From NCBI RefSeq assembly GCF_001039355.2, contig NW_019775940.1, forward strand, positions 24,297 through 88,296: a stretch of DNA of 64,000 nt, in the 5' to 3' direction. The position numbers were made by a program, and so were the translations under genes. Below, one piece after another: positions 28,011 to 52,767 of this stretch. Source of the DNA: Lingula anatina (taxonomy: Eukaryota; Brachiopoda; Lingulata; Lingulida; Lingulidae). Below the pieces are notes generated by a model. That model searched no databases, was not told the origin of the DNA, and was given only the letters and a program-made list of their open reading frames with translations. Position 1 is the first letter of the stretch; every line of letters begins with the position of its first letter.

Positions 28011-31000
28011 TACTCAATACATGATGTACATGGTTAAGTATAACTGCAGTGCTTTCACACAAAAGTTTCAGAGGTTACTCATTATTTAAAGGTTCTGGAC
28101 AGGCAATGGCATGCTGATAACAGAGGTGAGTTTCCAGAGTAGCTTTGAAATTCAAGCTGATCACGCATAGCATGCGCTGAAAAAATGCCAACCTATGACA
28201 TTATGTTTAGGTGCATGCAAGATTCTGGTCACAATAGCTGCAACAGCACTTCAACAATGAGATGCGAACTTTGTTTAGTCTAACAAGAATGTGTGCAATC
28301 TTGTTATTCTTTTTCTCCTTCTGTGCACTGTAAACTTTTAATTTTTAAACCAGGATGCAGATTTAGCCTTGGCAGAGCCACTGAGAAAAAAAATGATTGA
28401 AGAAAATGTTTTTTCCTTTTAAAGGCCAGATCTAAAAGGTAGTGTCAGGACAAAATTTGCAACATCCTGGCTACCATCTCTTTAAAGGAAAAATACTTAA
28501 AACTGTAACAGAATGTACAGCTTGGAAAATTAATGATGACAAAAAATTGTGATATAGGAGATTGGGGACAGGGGAGAAAAATATTATCTCTCTTCTGACA
28601 AGTCATATCAAGTGGAATCCACAATGATATGAGCCATCTTAAAATGATATTGTATCAGGTACCCTGCAGGGGTGTGTATCACGGTTAGTATACTCACATT
28701 TTCTTCCACATCTTTCTGAATTTCCCTGTGTGTGTTTGCTATCTCTGCTAAGGCTGTGCCTGAAACAACACAAAGAACTCATATATACAAGTGTTACTTT
28801 TAAGCAGCCATTTGTTTTTTTCTTTTTTTAAAGAAAAATGTATCAGAAATTCTAACTTATATTCCAAATGAAATAATGCACAAAGAAAACAAAGAGGCAG
28901 ATTTTACTTTTTGATTTCATTTTTCTAGTTTCTACAATTAAACAATTGCAGAACACTGACTTCATCTATTCCCCACTATGTCCCCCCACCCCCAATCCCA
29001 TATTAAATGATTTCACATTAATAAACATAAACAGTGTTCTTACTAAACAATACAGCTATAGTAATTCTCTATCTCAAAGGCAGTAATAATTCTACAGAGA
29101 TATAAAACAGAACTGTTATGTATGGCATTTGCGGTGCAAGGGTACATTTAGATCTTATCTGCATATTCATAGCCCAGCCTGCTTGGTCAATAGACCTTCC
29201 CATGGGCCAGGTTCACATAAGAACTGTATAGAATGAAGACTTGTCTGAACTTTAACATTAAAAAAAATGTCTTTGTCTTCTATGACCTGAGATAAATCAG
29301 AGAAGAAGTCTTCTAATTAAGAAATATTGGACTTGTTTTATTATTCAATTTTTAATGCCCAATATTTCAGACCAACAGTTGCTTTACTTAGTGAGCTACA
29401 GTGGGTTTATTCTGTATGAAGTCTGCAAACCACAAAATAAACTTGTCTTAGATAAAATCAAAACTAACCATTTCAAGTCATTTTGTGATACCTAACACAT
29501 GACTACTTATTGAAATATTTAACCATAGAAAAAAAAAACTCGCAATTAAAATCTCTATAGATAATTTTAATTTCGAACAAATGAAAATAAGACGGACTGT
29601 CAACAGTTACATTGGGTAGATATCAAAGTGACACAATTAAGTTTGTTGATAAAACACATCATTTAATGTTTATTAAGGACCTATTTAATCATTTATAAAC
29701 AGTATTGTGCTCCAATCCTAAATGAATGCCAACAGAGGAATCTTAAATGAAATATGGTCCATAAACAGACATACACACAACAATGTAAAAACATTGGAGC
29801 TAAGACTTATACAGCAGTGTAAGTTTAGTTAGATTGGTTTCAATTAGCTCAAGTTCAAGATGAATCATTTTTTTTTTTCTTTTATCATTTATCAGTTTCA
29901 TTTCAATTAAACCAATTTTTCTGCTTTTGTTATTTTTCTACAATAAGGCTTTTGTCCATTTCTCTCTTCCATGTTCCTTTCTCTGTCATAATTTCAATGC
30001 CTTTTATATTTATGAGATATAAAATGTTTGTGATCTGCTCAAGAAAGTGTGATCTCTGCAATATACTGAAAGGTCTTGCTATTGACTTCCCATTAATTCT
30101 CATGAGAAAATGGTCCATAGCCACTCCACAGCCAGTGTGTTCATCACACAAAATACCAAACAGCTTGACAACCTCTTGGAGAACCAGGTCCTTACCTCAA
30201 AACATTGAGATATTTATATATTTGTATTCAACACCAGGTCAGGATCTTTAATTTAGGCATTACAGGTGGGGCACAAACATTACAGCAGTGTTTGGTACAG
30301 TTTCACACAACCACTTAACTTATCAAGACTGAAAAACTAATGTCAAGGAGCCCACGGCTACAGAAAGGCAATAAGTAAACAACAATTTAGATATTATCAA
30401 TGGCCGAATGATGCAAAATGTCTGTGTTAAGGGGAATAAATCAGATAAAAAGATCATTAAACTATGCTCTTCATCATCACAAGCTCACTGAGGAATGCAC
30501 TCTATTCATATTATATCAGTATTTTCTCTTAAAGAAAGAGATCTGGATAAATGCCTATTTACGGTAAAGTTTATTAAAACAGGATTACCGTTAGCCTTGG
30601 TAACCAGAGATCAAGGCATAAATCATTTGAATAAAGCGCATACCAAGTTATTTTTAATACATATTAATTATTTCTTGGTTTGACTTGCATTTATCTCTCA
30701 AAAATGACTTTGCATATTTGAAGACTTTAACAACTCCCCAGAAATTTTCAAGAAAATAGCTAATCTTTATTGGGGCAATGCATTCTTCAAACCAAACATG
30801 TGCAACTTTTGAAATAACACCCTCATAGATGTCTAAATAATGACATAGGATGGAAGAAATGTATATTTAGTTTTGAATTTCTATACCAATTAAACCTATA
30901 GGAAGTCAGGTACTTCTCCTGTTGGAAAAATTCTGCTTCCACTTGTCATCAAATCTGTGCACTTTTCTACCCACCCGTTATATTCCGCCCATTATCTTTA

Positions 31001-34000
31001 AATGAGAGTTTAAAACATATCATAAAACAAAACAGGAGTTGTCATGCCAGAAGTAGTTATGATGTGTGTATAGATACCATTATCTATGTTATGGGAACTC
31101 AAATCATGAACCCTACTTGTGCAAGGGGGAAGTACCCTTGTAAGTAAATAAATAAATATAAAGTTGGTCTTATCTGGGGCTTTTTTCCTCGTTCTATACG
31201 AAGTAGCACAAGTTAAAGGCTTGCTGTGAGTAAATCATTAATCCCATCTTTTACGCTGCATTTTCAACATTTATACTGGGAGTTGGTGTGTATATCTGTC
31301 TAGATCACTCTATATCTAGATTTGCACTGTCATTATGAATATGACAATAACATTATGACAAAGATGACAAAGTCAAGAAATCTATCAAGGGAAATGTGTG
31401 TGTGTGTGTGTGTGTATGTGCATGTGTGTGTAATGTTATCACACAAACCTATAGTTTATATTTATCCAAGCCCACTGCCTTGTAAAGGTCAATACAGGTA
31501 GATATAAAATGATGTCTGGTGATGGTAAGTTACTCTAACCTGTTGCACACCTTACACTCATAAGGAAGTGGAAATTAAGCTACTGCTCATTCTTTAGTCA
31601 CAGTTATAAATCTTGTATGATCCCACACATACAAGGGAACTCCACTGACCACAAGTTATATCTTTCAAATTCCAACCACAAAAAGGTATTTAATGAGAGC
31701 TCTAGGGCTATTTATCCTTCAGTGCATTTATTTGTTTCCGTTTTGTTCCTGATAATGTTTCTTTATGTAGGGAAATCTTTTTAAATCTAGATGTAACTTT
31801 ACTTGAGTGATACAAACATGGCAAAATATATTAACAAAAGGGGACGATATAATATACATTGGCTCAAAAATCTGTTCAATGTATGGGCTTGTAAACAAAA
31901 TGACTTTGTTTTATGTTTCTAAATTTTTCATTGAAATGTTCTGAATTATTTAGAACTTACTGTTGCATGACTGACATATCAAGAGTCAACTTATCTTCCT
32001 GAAGTATGATAGCCCATATGTGTATTATATAAAAATATAACAATATACAAAATTCTCATTCAATTTTTCTAATCTCATTATTTTTAAAAATCCTATTAGT
32101 TTCTCATGCTTTCAAACCTGCATGCTTATAAAACAGTACAATATTTTTATATATAATTTGTGTTTTTAATTTTCAAAGAATACATCCATGTCTTGGTTTA
32201 TCTAATGTTTTTAAAGGCAAAAAAATCTGATATCATTAAAGTTATAATTGTAATAATAATTGAGTTACATAACAATGTTCTCATTCCCTTTCTAATTAAT
32301 ATGTAAACATTAAAAATGCATCACTTCATGATCTTGTAGACAGCATTACATATATATATATGTAACTATAATTTTAGTTGGGGTGTAATACATTGTTTTG
32401 ACCTGCTAGAGAGCAAATGATTCAGAAATAATCAACCCTAAGCCATTTATTTTACACTCACAGATAATATCAGTACCCACAGTCATACCTTTGGACGTCA
32501 AGTATAGGATTAAAATGTACAGGTAAAGTGGATAAGCATTACGATTAGTTTACTTAGGGAGGGATGTAAACAATGGTCCTAATTTCAGACACAATGCCCA
32601 ATAGCGGCAAGCTTCGACATGTTTTACAAGCTGTTTAAGCTCTGTAGATATTCGGTGGTTGAACCAAATGAGAAGAAAGGAACTCTTTTAATGGATTCTC
32701 AATTAGTGTGCTTACTTTTTCAGAAAAAACATATATGAACATATATTGTCAAGGCTTAATTCTGAACTGTTAAACAGCTGAGTTGAAGCCTACCAATTTT
32801 ATATATATATATATATATATATTGTTCAACCTGACATTTTATCACAGTTGTATCTTATCTTAATGCAGACACATGCCCTCTTCACATTTGTGATTCAGTG
32901 ATTCACAAGTTAATCATAGCACCAACCCACCCAACAATAACACCACCACTGAAGAAACAATGCCTTATTATTCAACCCTACGTTTCCGAAGTTTATTTAT
33001 AAAAGATTTAAGCAGACGGCAGTGTCAGTCTGCATAAGAAGTTTATATGAACTGTCTATATATCAAAGATTCAAATACTAGGCTATGTATGAACTAATTT
33101 TAAGCATAATTTGTTGATAAAAGATTTAAATCTTAATCTGAGATGGATTTGCAGTAAAGCTTTTTTTATGGTATAATTAATCATCGTACCTATGTCTCCG
33201 ACTGCTCCTATTTGGTTGTTTGCTCCTTGAGCCACCTTAGTGATTGCATCGAAATATGCCTTTGCTGTCTGAGACACACCTGTAAAAACAACACAAAGAT
33301 TCATTCATTTCTTTACAGCACTGATGAAGATAAATAACAATTAATGAGACTTGTGTCAAGAGAAACTTGAAGGTAAACAGAGCAGTTCAACATATTAATA
33401 TCTAATTAAGCGAAAGTATGAAAGGCAGTGACTTATCTTAACTGATAGCCTAAAGAACCTCAGACTTAAAGTAACCTTAAGGTTTGGATCAAAATTTGGG
33501 TTGAATGTCCCTATTAGCCACTGTACAAAGGTTATTACTGGTCGTATTGACAATTATTTTTTGTTACATTACAAGCAGGACATATAATTTTCTTGGACCA
33601 CTTTTGATTTATATGAGGGCAAGGTTGACTAAAATTTGGGTATGAAAATTTTGGTTCATTTTCAAACTATAGTTCTCACATGAAACAGGCCCTAGCTCCT
33701 AGAACCAGATGAAAACAGAGCATAATCAAATAAACACATCAATATTTCTAATTGTAAGGATATTATACTGCTGTGTAAGAGTTTTAGCTCACCATGGAGT
33801 GCCTTCTGGTATGCTCTCCCTGCAGTGATAAGCTGCCTGACAGATGGGTGGTAGTTTTCCAATAAATTCTGTAACACAAAATCAATGACCCATGAGGGTT
33901 AGAACAGAAATCATTTGAAGGTGGCTGTCAAGCTTTATGAATTTTCAGAATGAATTTGATGTCGAGTAAAAATCTTGAATTTGACGTCATTAATAAATTC

Positions 34001-34502
34001 TCTGAAATTAATTTAAAAAAAAATCAACAGTGACTTTGAATAAAATATATGTATGCTTGTGCCACTTAACACAACAGAAATAATAATTACAGATTACATT
34101 TGATTACATTTATGCTGTAACTCATATCTCCAACGGCTTCTCCCAGAAAATAAATAAAAGACCGAAAAATTACTTATAATTATAAATGTTAAATTGTTTA
34201 AGCGCAACAAACTCTAAAATTTCTATTACGGGAAATAAATAATCAGATTATAAATGTTTGCCAACAAAATGACTAGAATATAAAACAACGCTTGTTTAGC
34301 ACAGTATCTGGACGTCTAACATTCAAGATTTTATCTCAGGACACAAGAGACAACTTCGTTCATCACACAGCCGCGGGTAATTTTCCTCCTCATAATTGCT
34401 CACGCTTCCGATAAAACATCCAACCACGGTATTTATAAACATATGATATCTCACCTTATAAATTGCCTCCGTCCTCCTGCTTAATTCTATACTTTCCAAC
34501 AT
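12433..34502 (-). CDS. BAIAP2: BAIAP2/IRSp53 homologue: I-BAR, SH3, proline-rich and WH2-like protein (16 exons, 775 aa)
   Basis: Transcript order: 34502-34455, 33868-33793, 33279-33190, 28759-28698 (or its copy 25800-25739), 27233-27162 (or copy 24313-24242), 23912-23784, 21297-21232, 20055-19969, 19031-18927, 18668-18494, 18078-17892, 17485-17429, 16975-16831, 16597-16052, 15414-15014, 12514-12433. Counting the copied pair once gives 2328 nt, a whole number of codons. Residues 1-245 form the I-BAR (IMD) domain; EIANTHREIQ and KTFHTELLIPLE match the IRSp53 helices. Residues about 323-380 are SH3 (ALFTHVAEQ, GWHYGE, RGWFPVSF). Residues 434-748 are Pro-, Tyr-, Asn- and His-rich with PPP runs. 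The end NNPFANVKLKKTATNDRSAP is the WH2-like tail of the family. Known role: bends membrane outward into filopodia downstream of Rac/Cdc42, recruiting WAVE, Mena or Eps8 through SH3. The first intron region and 23.9-29.8 kb duplication make the locus long. One intron is GC-AG. Confidence 0.92.
12515..15013 (-). other. Last intron of BAIAP2 (2.5 kb)
   Basis: It separates the proline-rich exon from the WH2-tail exon, with donor GAA|GTAAGA and acceptor TTTCAG|AAAC. A long last intron here would allow alternative C-termini, as in vertebrate BAIAP2, but I could not identify an alternative exon. No transposon or RNA gene was recognised. Confidence 0.6.
18461..18493. repeat. (ATT)n microsatellite abutting a BAIAP2 donor site
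   Basis: An AAT/ATT run begins immediately inside the intron that follows exon 18668-18494. On the minus strand the donor reads GAG|GTAATAATAATAAT, so the splice donor itself is part of the repeat. Length change here could affect the site. Confidence 0.8.
20286..20375. repeat. A-run followed by (TA)n microsatellite
   Basis: About 26 A residues run into about 31 TA units inside a BAIAP2 intron. It is a simple low-complexity tract. The Y/I-rich open frame over it on the minus strand is an artefact. Confidence 0.95.
20459..20480. repeat. (GA)n microsatellite
   Basis: An 11-unit GA run in a BAIAP2 intron. Confidence 0.9.
20748..20777. repeat. (CT)n microsatellite
   Basis: A 15-unit CT run 270 bp from the GA run. 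The two are complementary and could pair in pre-mRNA. Confidence 0.9.
21501..21757. mobile_element. Complete foldback MITE with TAA target duplication
   Basis: The 257-bp element begins GGCTTCGTTCACATGCAATG and ends with the reverse complement. The arms continue pairing almost perfectly right to the centre (near 21629), so the whole element is one hairpin with few mismatches. It is flanked by TAA at 21498-21500 and TAA at 21758-21760. A 3-bp TWA target duplication and G-starting termini fit the PIF/Harbinger class, an inference because no transposase is present. It sits in the BAIAP2 intron between exons 21232-21297 and 23784-23912. A second, truncated end of the same family is at 26856. Confidence 0.9.
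23669..23699. repeat. C11-A9-G11 perfect palindromic homopolymer block
   Basis: Eleven C, nine A and eleven G follow one another, flanked by ATTA on the left and TAAT on the right. It is therefore an inverted repeat of 15 bp arms around an A9 loop, inside a BAIAP2 intron. No coding role. Confidence 0.9.
23946..26853. repeat. Copy 1 of 2.9-kb near-identical direct duplication
   Basis: This block is repeated with a few percent differences and small indels at 26865-29806. It holds two BAIAP2 exons (24242-24313 and 25739-25800) and surrounding intron. The CA microsatellite at 25033-25048 is short here and much longer in the other copy. The right end runs into ten bases of a MITE terminus and then the N at 26864. 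Confidence 0.93.
24242..25800 (-). CDS. BAIAP2: Second copy of two BAIAP2 I-BAR exons (24242-24313, 25739-25800)
   Basis: The 62-nt and 72-nt exons are identical in peptide to those at 28698-28759 and 27162-27233 and keep good splice sites. They encode TALAEIANTHREIQKDVEEN and then IKTFHTELLIPLESKIDGDN. If both pairs were spliced in series the second 62-nt exon would enter in the wrong phase and read Ala-Gln-Pro-stop. Only one pair can belong to a working transcript. Most likely this is the other allele placed in tandem by the assembly. Confidence 0.8.
26856..26864. mobile_element. Truncated end of the foldback MITE, cut by the assembly gap (N)
   Basis: TAA (26853-26855) is followed by GGCTTCGT, the same eight bases that open the complete MITE at 21501, then a single N. 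In the other copy the matching site at about 29803-29810 reads gacttatac with no insertion. This looks like an insertion present in one haplotype only. Confidence 0.75.
26865..29806. repeat. Copy 2 of 2.9-kb near-identical direct duplication
   Basis: It starts directly after the N and matches 23946-26853 with an initial offset of 2919 bp. It carries the same two BAIAP2 exons, here at 27162-27233 and 28698-28759. Beyond 29806 the sequence is unique. Confidence 0.93.
27949..28008. repeat. (CA)n microsatellite, expanded relative to copy 1
   Basis: About 30 CA units, against about 8 at the matching site 25033-25048. Confidence 0.95.
29807..33189 (-). other. BAIAP2 intron (3.4 kb of unique sequence)
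   Basis: It lies between exon 33190-33279 and the duplicated block. It contains a (TG)n run at about 31395-31430, TA runs near 32349 and 32800, and one unexplained open frame on the minus strand at 29930-30195. No other gene seen. Confidence 0.6.
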
Positions 34503-34720
34503 TTCGACTATGTGTTTTGTGCCTTCTGTGGGTCGTCTTCACAAATTTAAAACGGAGTCTACGCTTGAGTCATACCGCATCGTCTGTTCACAGCCGAGTG
34601 TGATTTGCGTATAGGTCAGAGGTCACATCCTCTTTGTGCCTCCGTATGCAAAAGATTTCAGCTAAAGACTAGATTAAGTCATGTAATTAATTAATATTAT
34701 GAGTAAAATGAGAAACGTTA
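34503..34720 (-). promoter_or_regulatory. BAIAP2 5' UTR/promoter region with DR1 element
   Basis: Immediately upstream of the BAIAP2 start codon the sequence is less A+T-rich than its surroundings and holds CG dinucleotides. AGGTCA-G-AGGTCA at 34613-34625 is a perfect direct repeat with one-base spacing, the DR1 site bound by RXR, HNF4 and COUP-TF type receptors. The transcription start itself cannot be seen. Confidence 0.5.
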
Positions 34721-35003
34721 CGTCTTCTTATCTCATAATTTGGTATAGGTATGAATATTTTGTACCAAAATTGAAATTTTGTCAAATTTGCTGCTTTTTG
34801 TGTTTCTAGATCTTAAACTCGTGCACCTCGAACTAAACTATTCCGTTAGGTGAGCCAAGGAGCTTTTTCTCTTATAACTCCTTGGGTGAGCTTGCAGCTC
34901 AGCCGTATTCAGCGCAATCTAGTGACGCCGTAACGGGGTACTCAGATATCAAAATCAAATGATTCAGGGCCATGATTTTCTTTTGCCGTTTGTAGACCTC
35001 TAC

Positions 35004-35005
<2 letters not shown>

Positions 35006-35056
<51 letters not shown>
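35006..35056 (+). repeat. A51 run followed by AAT/AAAT-rich tail
   Basis: Fifty-one consecutive A, then imperfect AAT and AAAT units to about 35115. It follows a roughly 170-bp non-A+T-rich stretch (about 34830-35005), so it may be the tail of a retroposed element. I do not recognise the element or a target duplication. Confidence 0.75.
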
Positions 35057-35058
<2 letters not shown>

Positions 35059-35115
35059 ATAATAATAATAATATAATAAATTAAATAAAAATAATAATAA
35101 AATAAAATAAAAAAA

Positions 35116-36394
35116 TCCATCTACACTTTCAGACCAATTTTTATAGTGCAGTAAAAGTTGCTTGGATAACAAGAGACCACTAAAAATCTCATATGCAAAT
35201 CACAACTTTATAACGGTTTTAGTCTTGTGAGTTATTCTTTTGGAAGAAATATAAAATATCTAAAAGGAGACAAAAATAGTTTTTCTGATCATTTTATTAT
35301 TTTTCCCTAATTTTAAAACAAGTATGTTACGTTACATTTAGGTAACTTTTGGATTACCAAAGAAGTTTACAACTTGCTAAATAATAAAAAAGATACAATA
35401 TGCACAAGGGGTGAGAGGAAGCCTTCACACATAACTTGGCTTTCTGTACAATTCCTTTTTAATTAAATTGTTGTAGTCAAAGATGGCAAAATACATTTCC
35501 TGTAACAGATAACAGAGATGTTAAGAAAGCAAAATGTTAAATAGATTGGAAATAAAATGTCAAAAAGGCCATTTTCTGCCCAGGAACAAAAGTTTGTAGA
35601 TCCACACGGATTTGTCTATCACATCAATTGCATGCATATCATTTTTATAGTGATCTGCAGTTGCAACATAAGAAAGCAACAGCAAGATAATTTGGGGCAC
35701 ACTTTGAAACTCGTGTCCAAAGCAATAACCTGAATTACACTATAAAAATAAGAAATTACTTTCACTGGTATTCATTCATAAGTTTAGTTACACTACTTAT
35801 GGTATTGTGTTGTTAAATTGTTTGTAATAATGTCAGTTCTCCCAATAAACAATTTTTTGATAATTTGAATATTGCCAAAAACATCTTTGCCCAGTGTACG
35901 CAATAAAAAATGCTACCAGAAATGCCTCAGAATTCAGGTAAAGAGGACACCTGCAAGTACAAGAATGTATTGCTTTCTTGGGTAGCATATCAGCAGTTGT
36001 GTTCAGTTGAAGCTGGGAAATGAGCTGTATGCTTAGCCCATGGCTTAAAATAAGCCTGACACTTATATGACACTGCCTCAGGCTATATAATGCTGCCAAA
36101 TTTTAATGAAAAAGAAATAATAAAACGGTGGACACAAAATGCCGAACTAGGTTTCCAACTCAACATTTGCAAGATGTACAGGGCCTTTGAATGCCTGTGT
36201 AAACTTTTTTCTGCACTGTTCCATTTCAACCTTGGGATAGCATAGCCTACAGATTCCTCCTTAGAATTTTTCATCAGTTCTCCTTGTCTGTGATAAACTT
36301 CTATCAGGTTGTCACAGATTCAACATTCTTACTAGTGCAGAAGGCATTCAACCGGGATAATAAAGAAGGGAGGGATAGAAGTATGCAAATTCTT
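35116..36394 (-). other. USP7 3' UTR and intergenic sequence
   Basis: Downstream of the USP7 stop codon. A reverse-strand AATAAA (TTTATT at 35294-35299) lies about 1.1 kb from the stop and is a possible polyadenylation signal. No gene seen. Confidence 0.4.
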
Positions 36395-52186
<15,792 letters not shown>

Positions 52187-52767
52187 GTTGCCGGGAGTTT
52201 TTTGTGGAGTGACCGTAGACCCTTTCGGTGTTGCCGAGTTTTTCTGTGAAACGGTCACCTTAACGTGTTTACTCGTGATCCGCCCAATGTCTAATCGTTT
52301 ACCCCTGGCAACAGGGGATGAACATCTACAAAGGGGCAACTGTTGACAATATGCAATAAAAGAACTATCACCCTTCTCGTGACGGCTTTTGCATGAAAAT
52401 AAACAAGATGGCGCTGAGCAGATGATGACTAGGAATTCTGGGAAAATTATTATCGTCTAGTTTACGTCGAAAACAATTAAATTGATTGTCCTACAAATCC
52501 AAAATAAAATATAACGCTTACATCTATGCATTCTAAAGATCACTGATAATACGTGATCGGTTAGGACTACAAAAAATGGCCTAGTAACAGAAACGCAGAT
52601 ATTATCGACCGGAAGTATCTACATCGTCCCACAATGCCATTTTCAGGTACAATCAATACACTGAGGCAAGGACGGAACAACGAAAAATCCCCCTGAAAAA
52701 TTTTTTTAATCTTCTTGTTCCGTCCGATTTGTGACGGTAGGAAGTATAAGGAAATATTCCATAAACC
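52187..52767. promoter_or_regulatory. Bidirectional promoter between USP7 and HAPSTR1
   Basis: Only 581 bp separate the divergent start codons. The stretch has more CG dinucleotides than its surroundings. AAGATGGCGC at 405-414 of the 52-kb line (52405-52414) resembles the YY1 core. CCCACAATGCC near 52628-52638 resembles the ZNF143/Staf core. Both are common in TATA-less divergent housekeeping promoters of animals. A TATA box is not evident. Confidence 0.65.

Noticed and set aside
27463-28062. 199-residue minus-strand frame with Cys-Val repeats
   Set aside because: It is read through the CA microsatellite inside the duplicated BAIAP2 intron and has no domain.
23946-29806. A genuine tandem exon duplication in BAIAP2
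   Set aside because: The adjacent N, allele-like differences and the frame break point to an assembly artefact, although long reads are needed to be certain.
34899-35172. Minus-strand frames with long Phe runs
   Set aside because: Translation of the A51 run.
52187-52339. N-terminal extension of USP7 upstream of MNHALKEK
   Set aside because: The frame is open but starts with no ATG, and the human protein starts at an equivalent MNH; an upstream exon remains possible.
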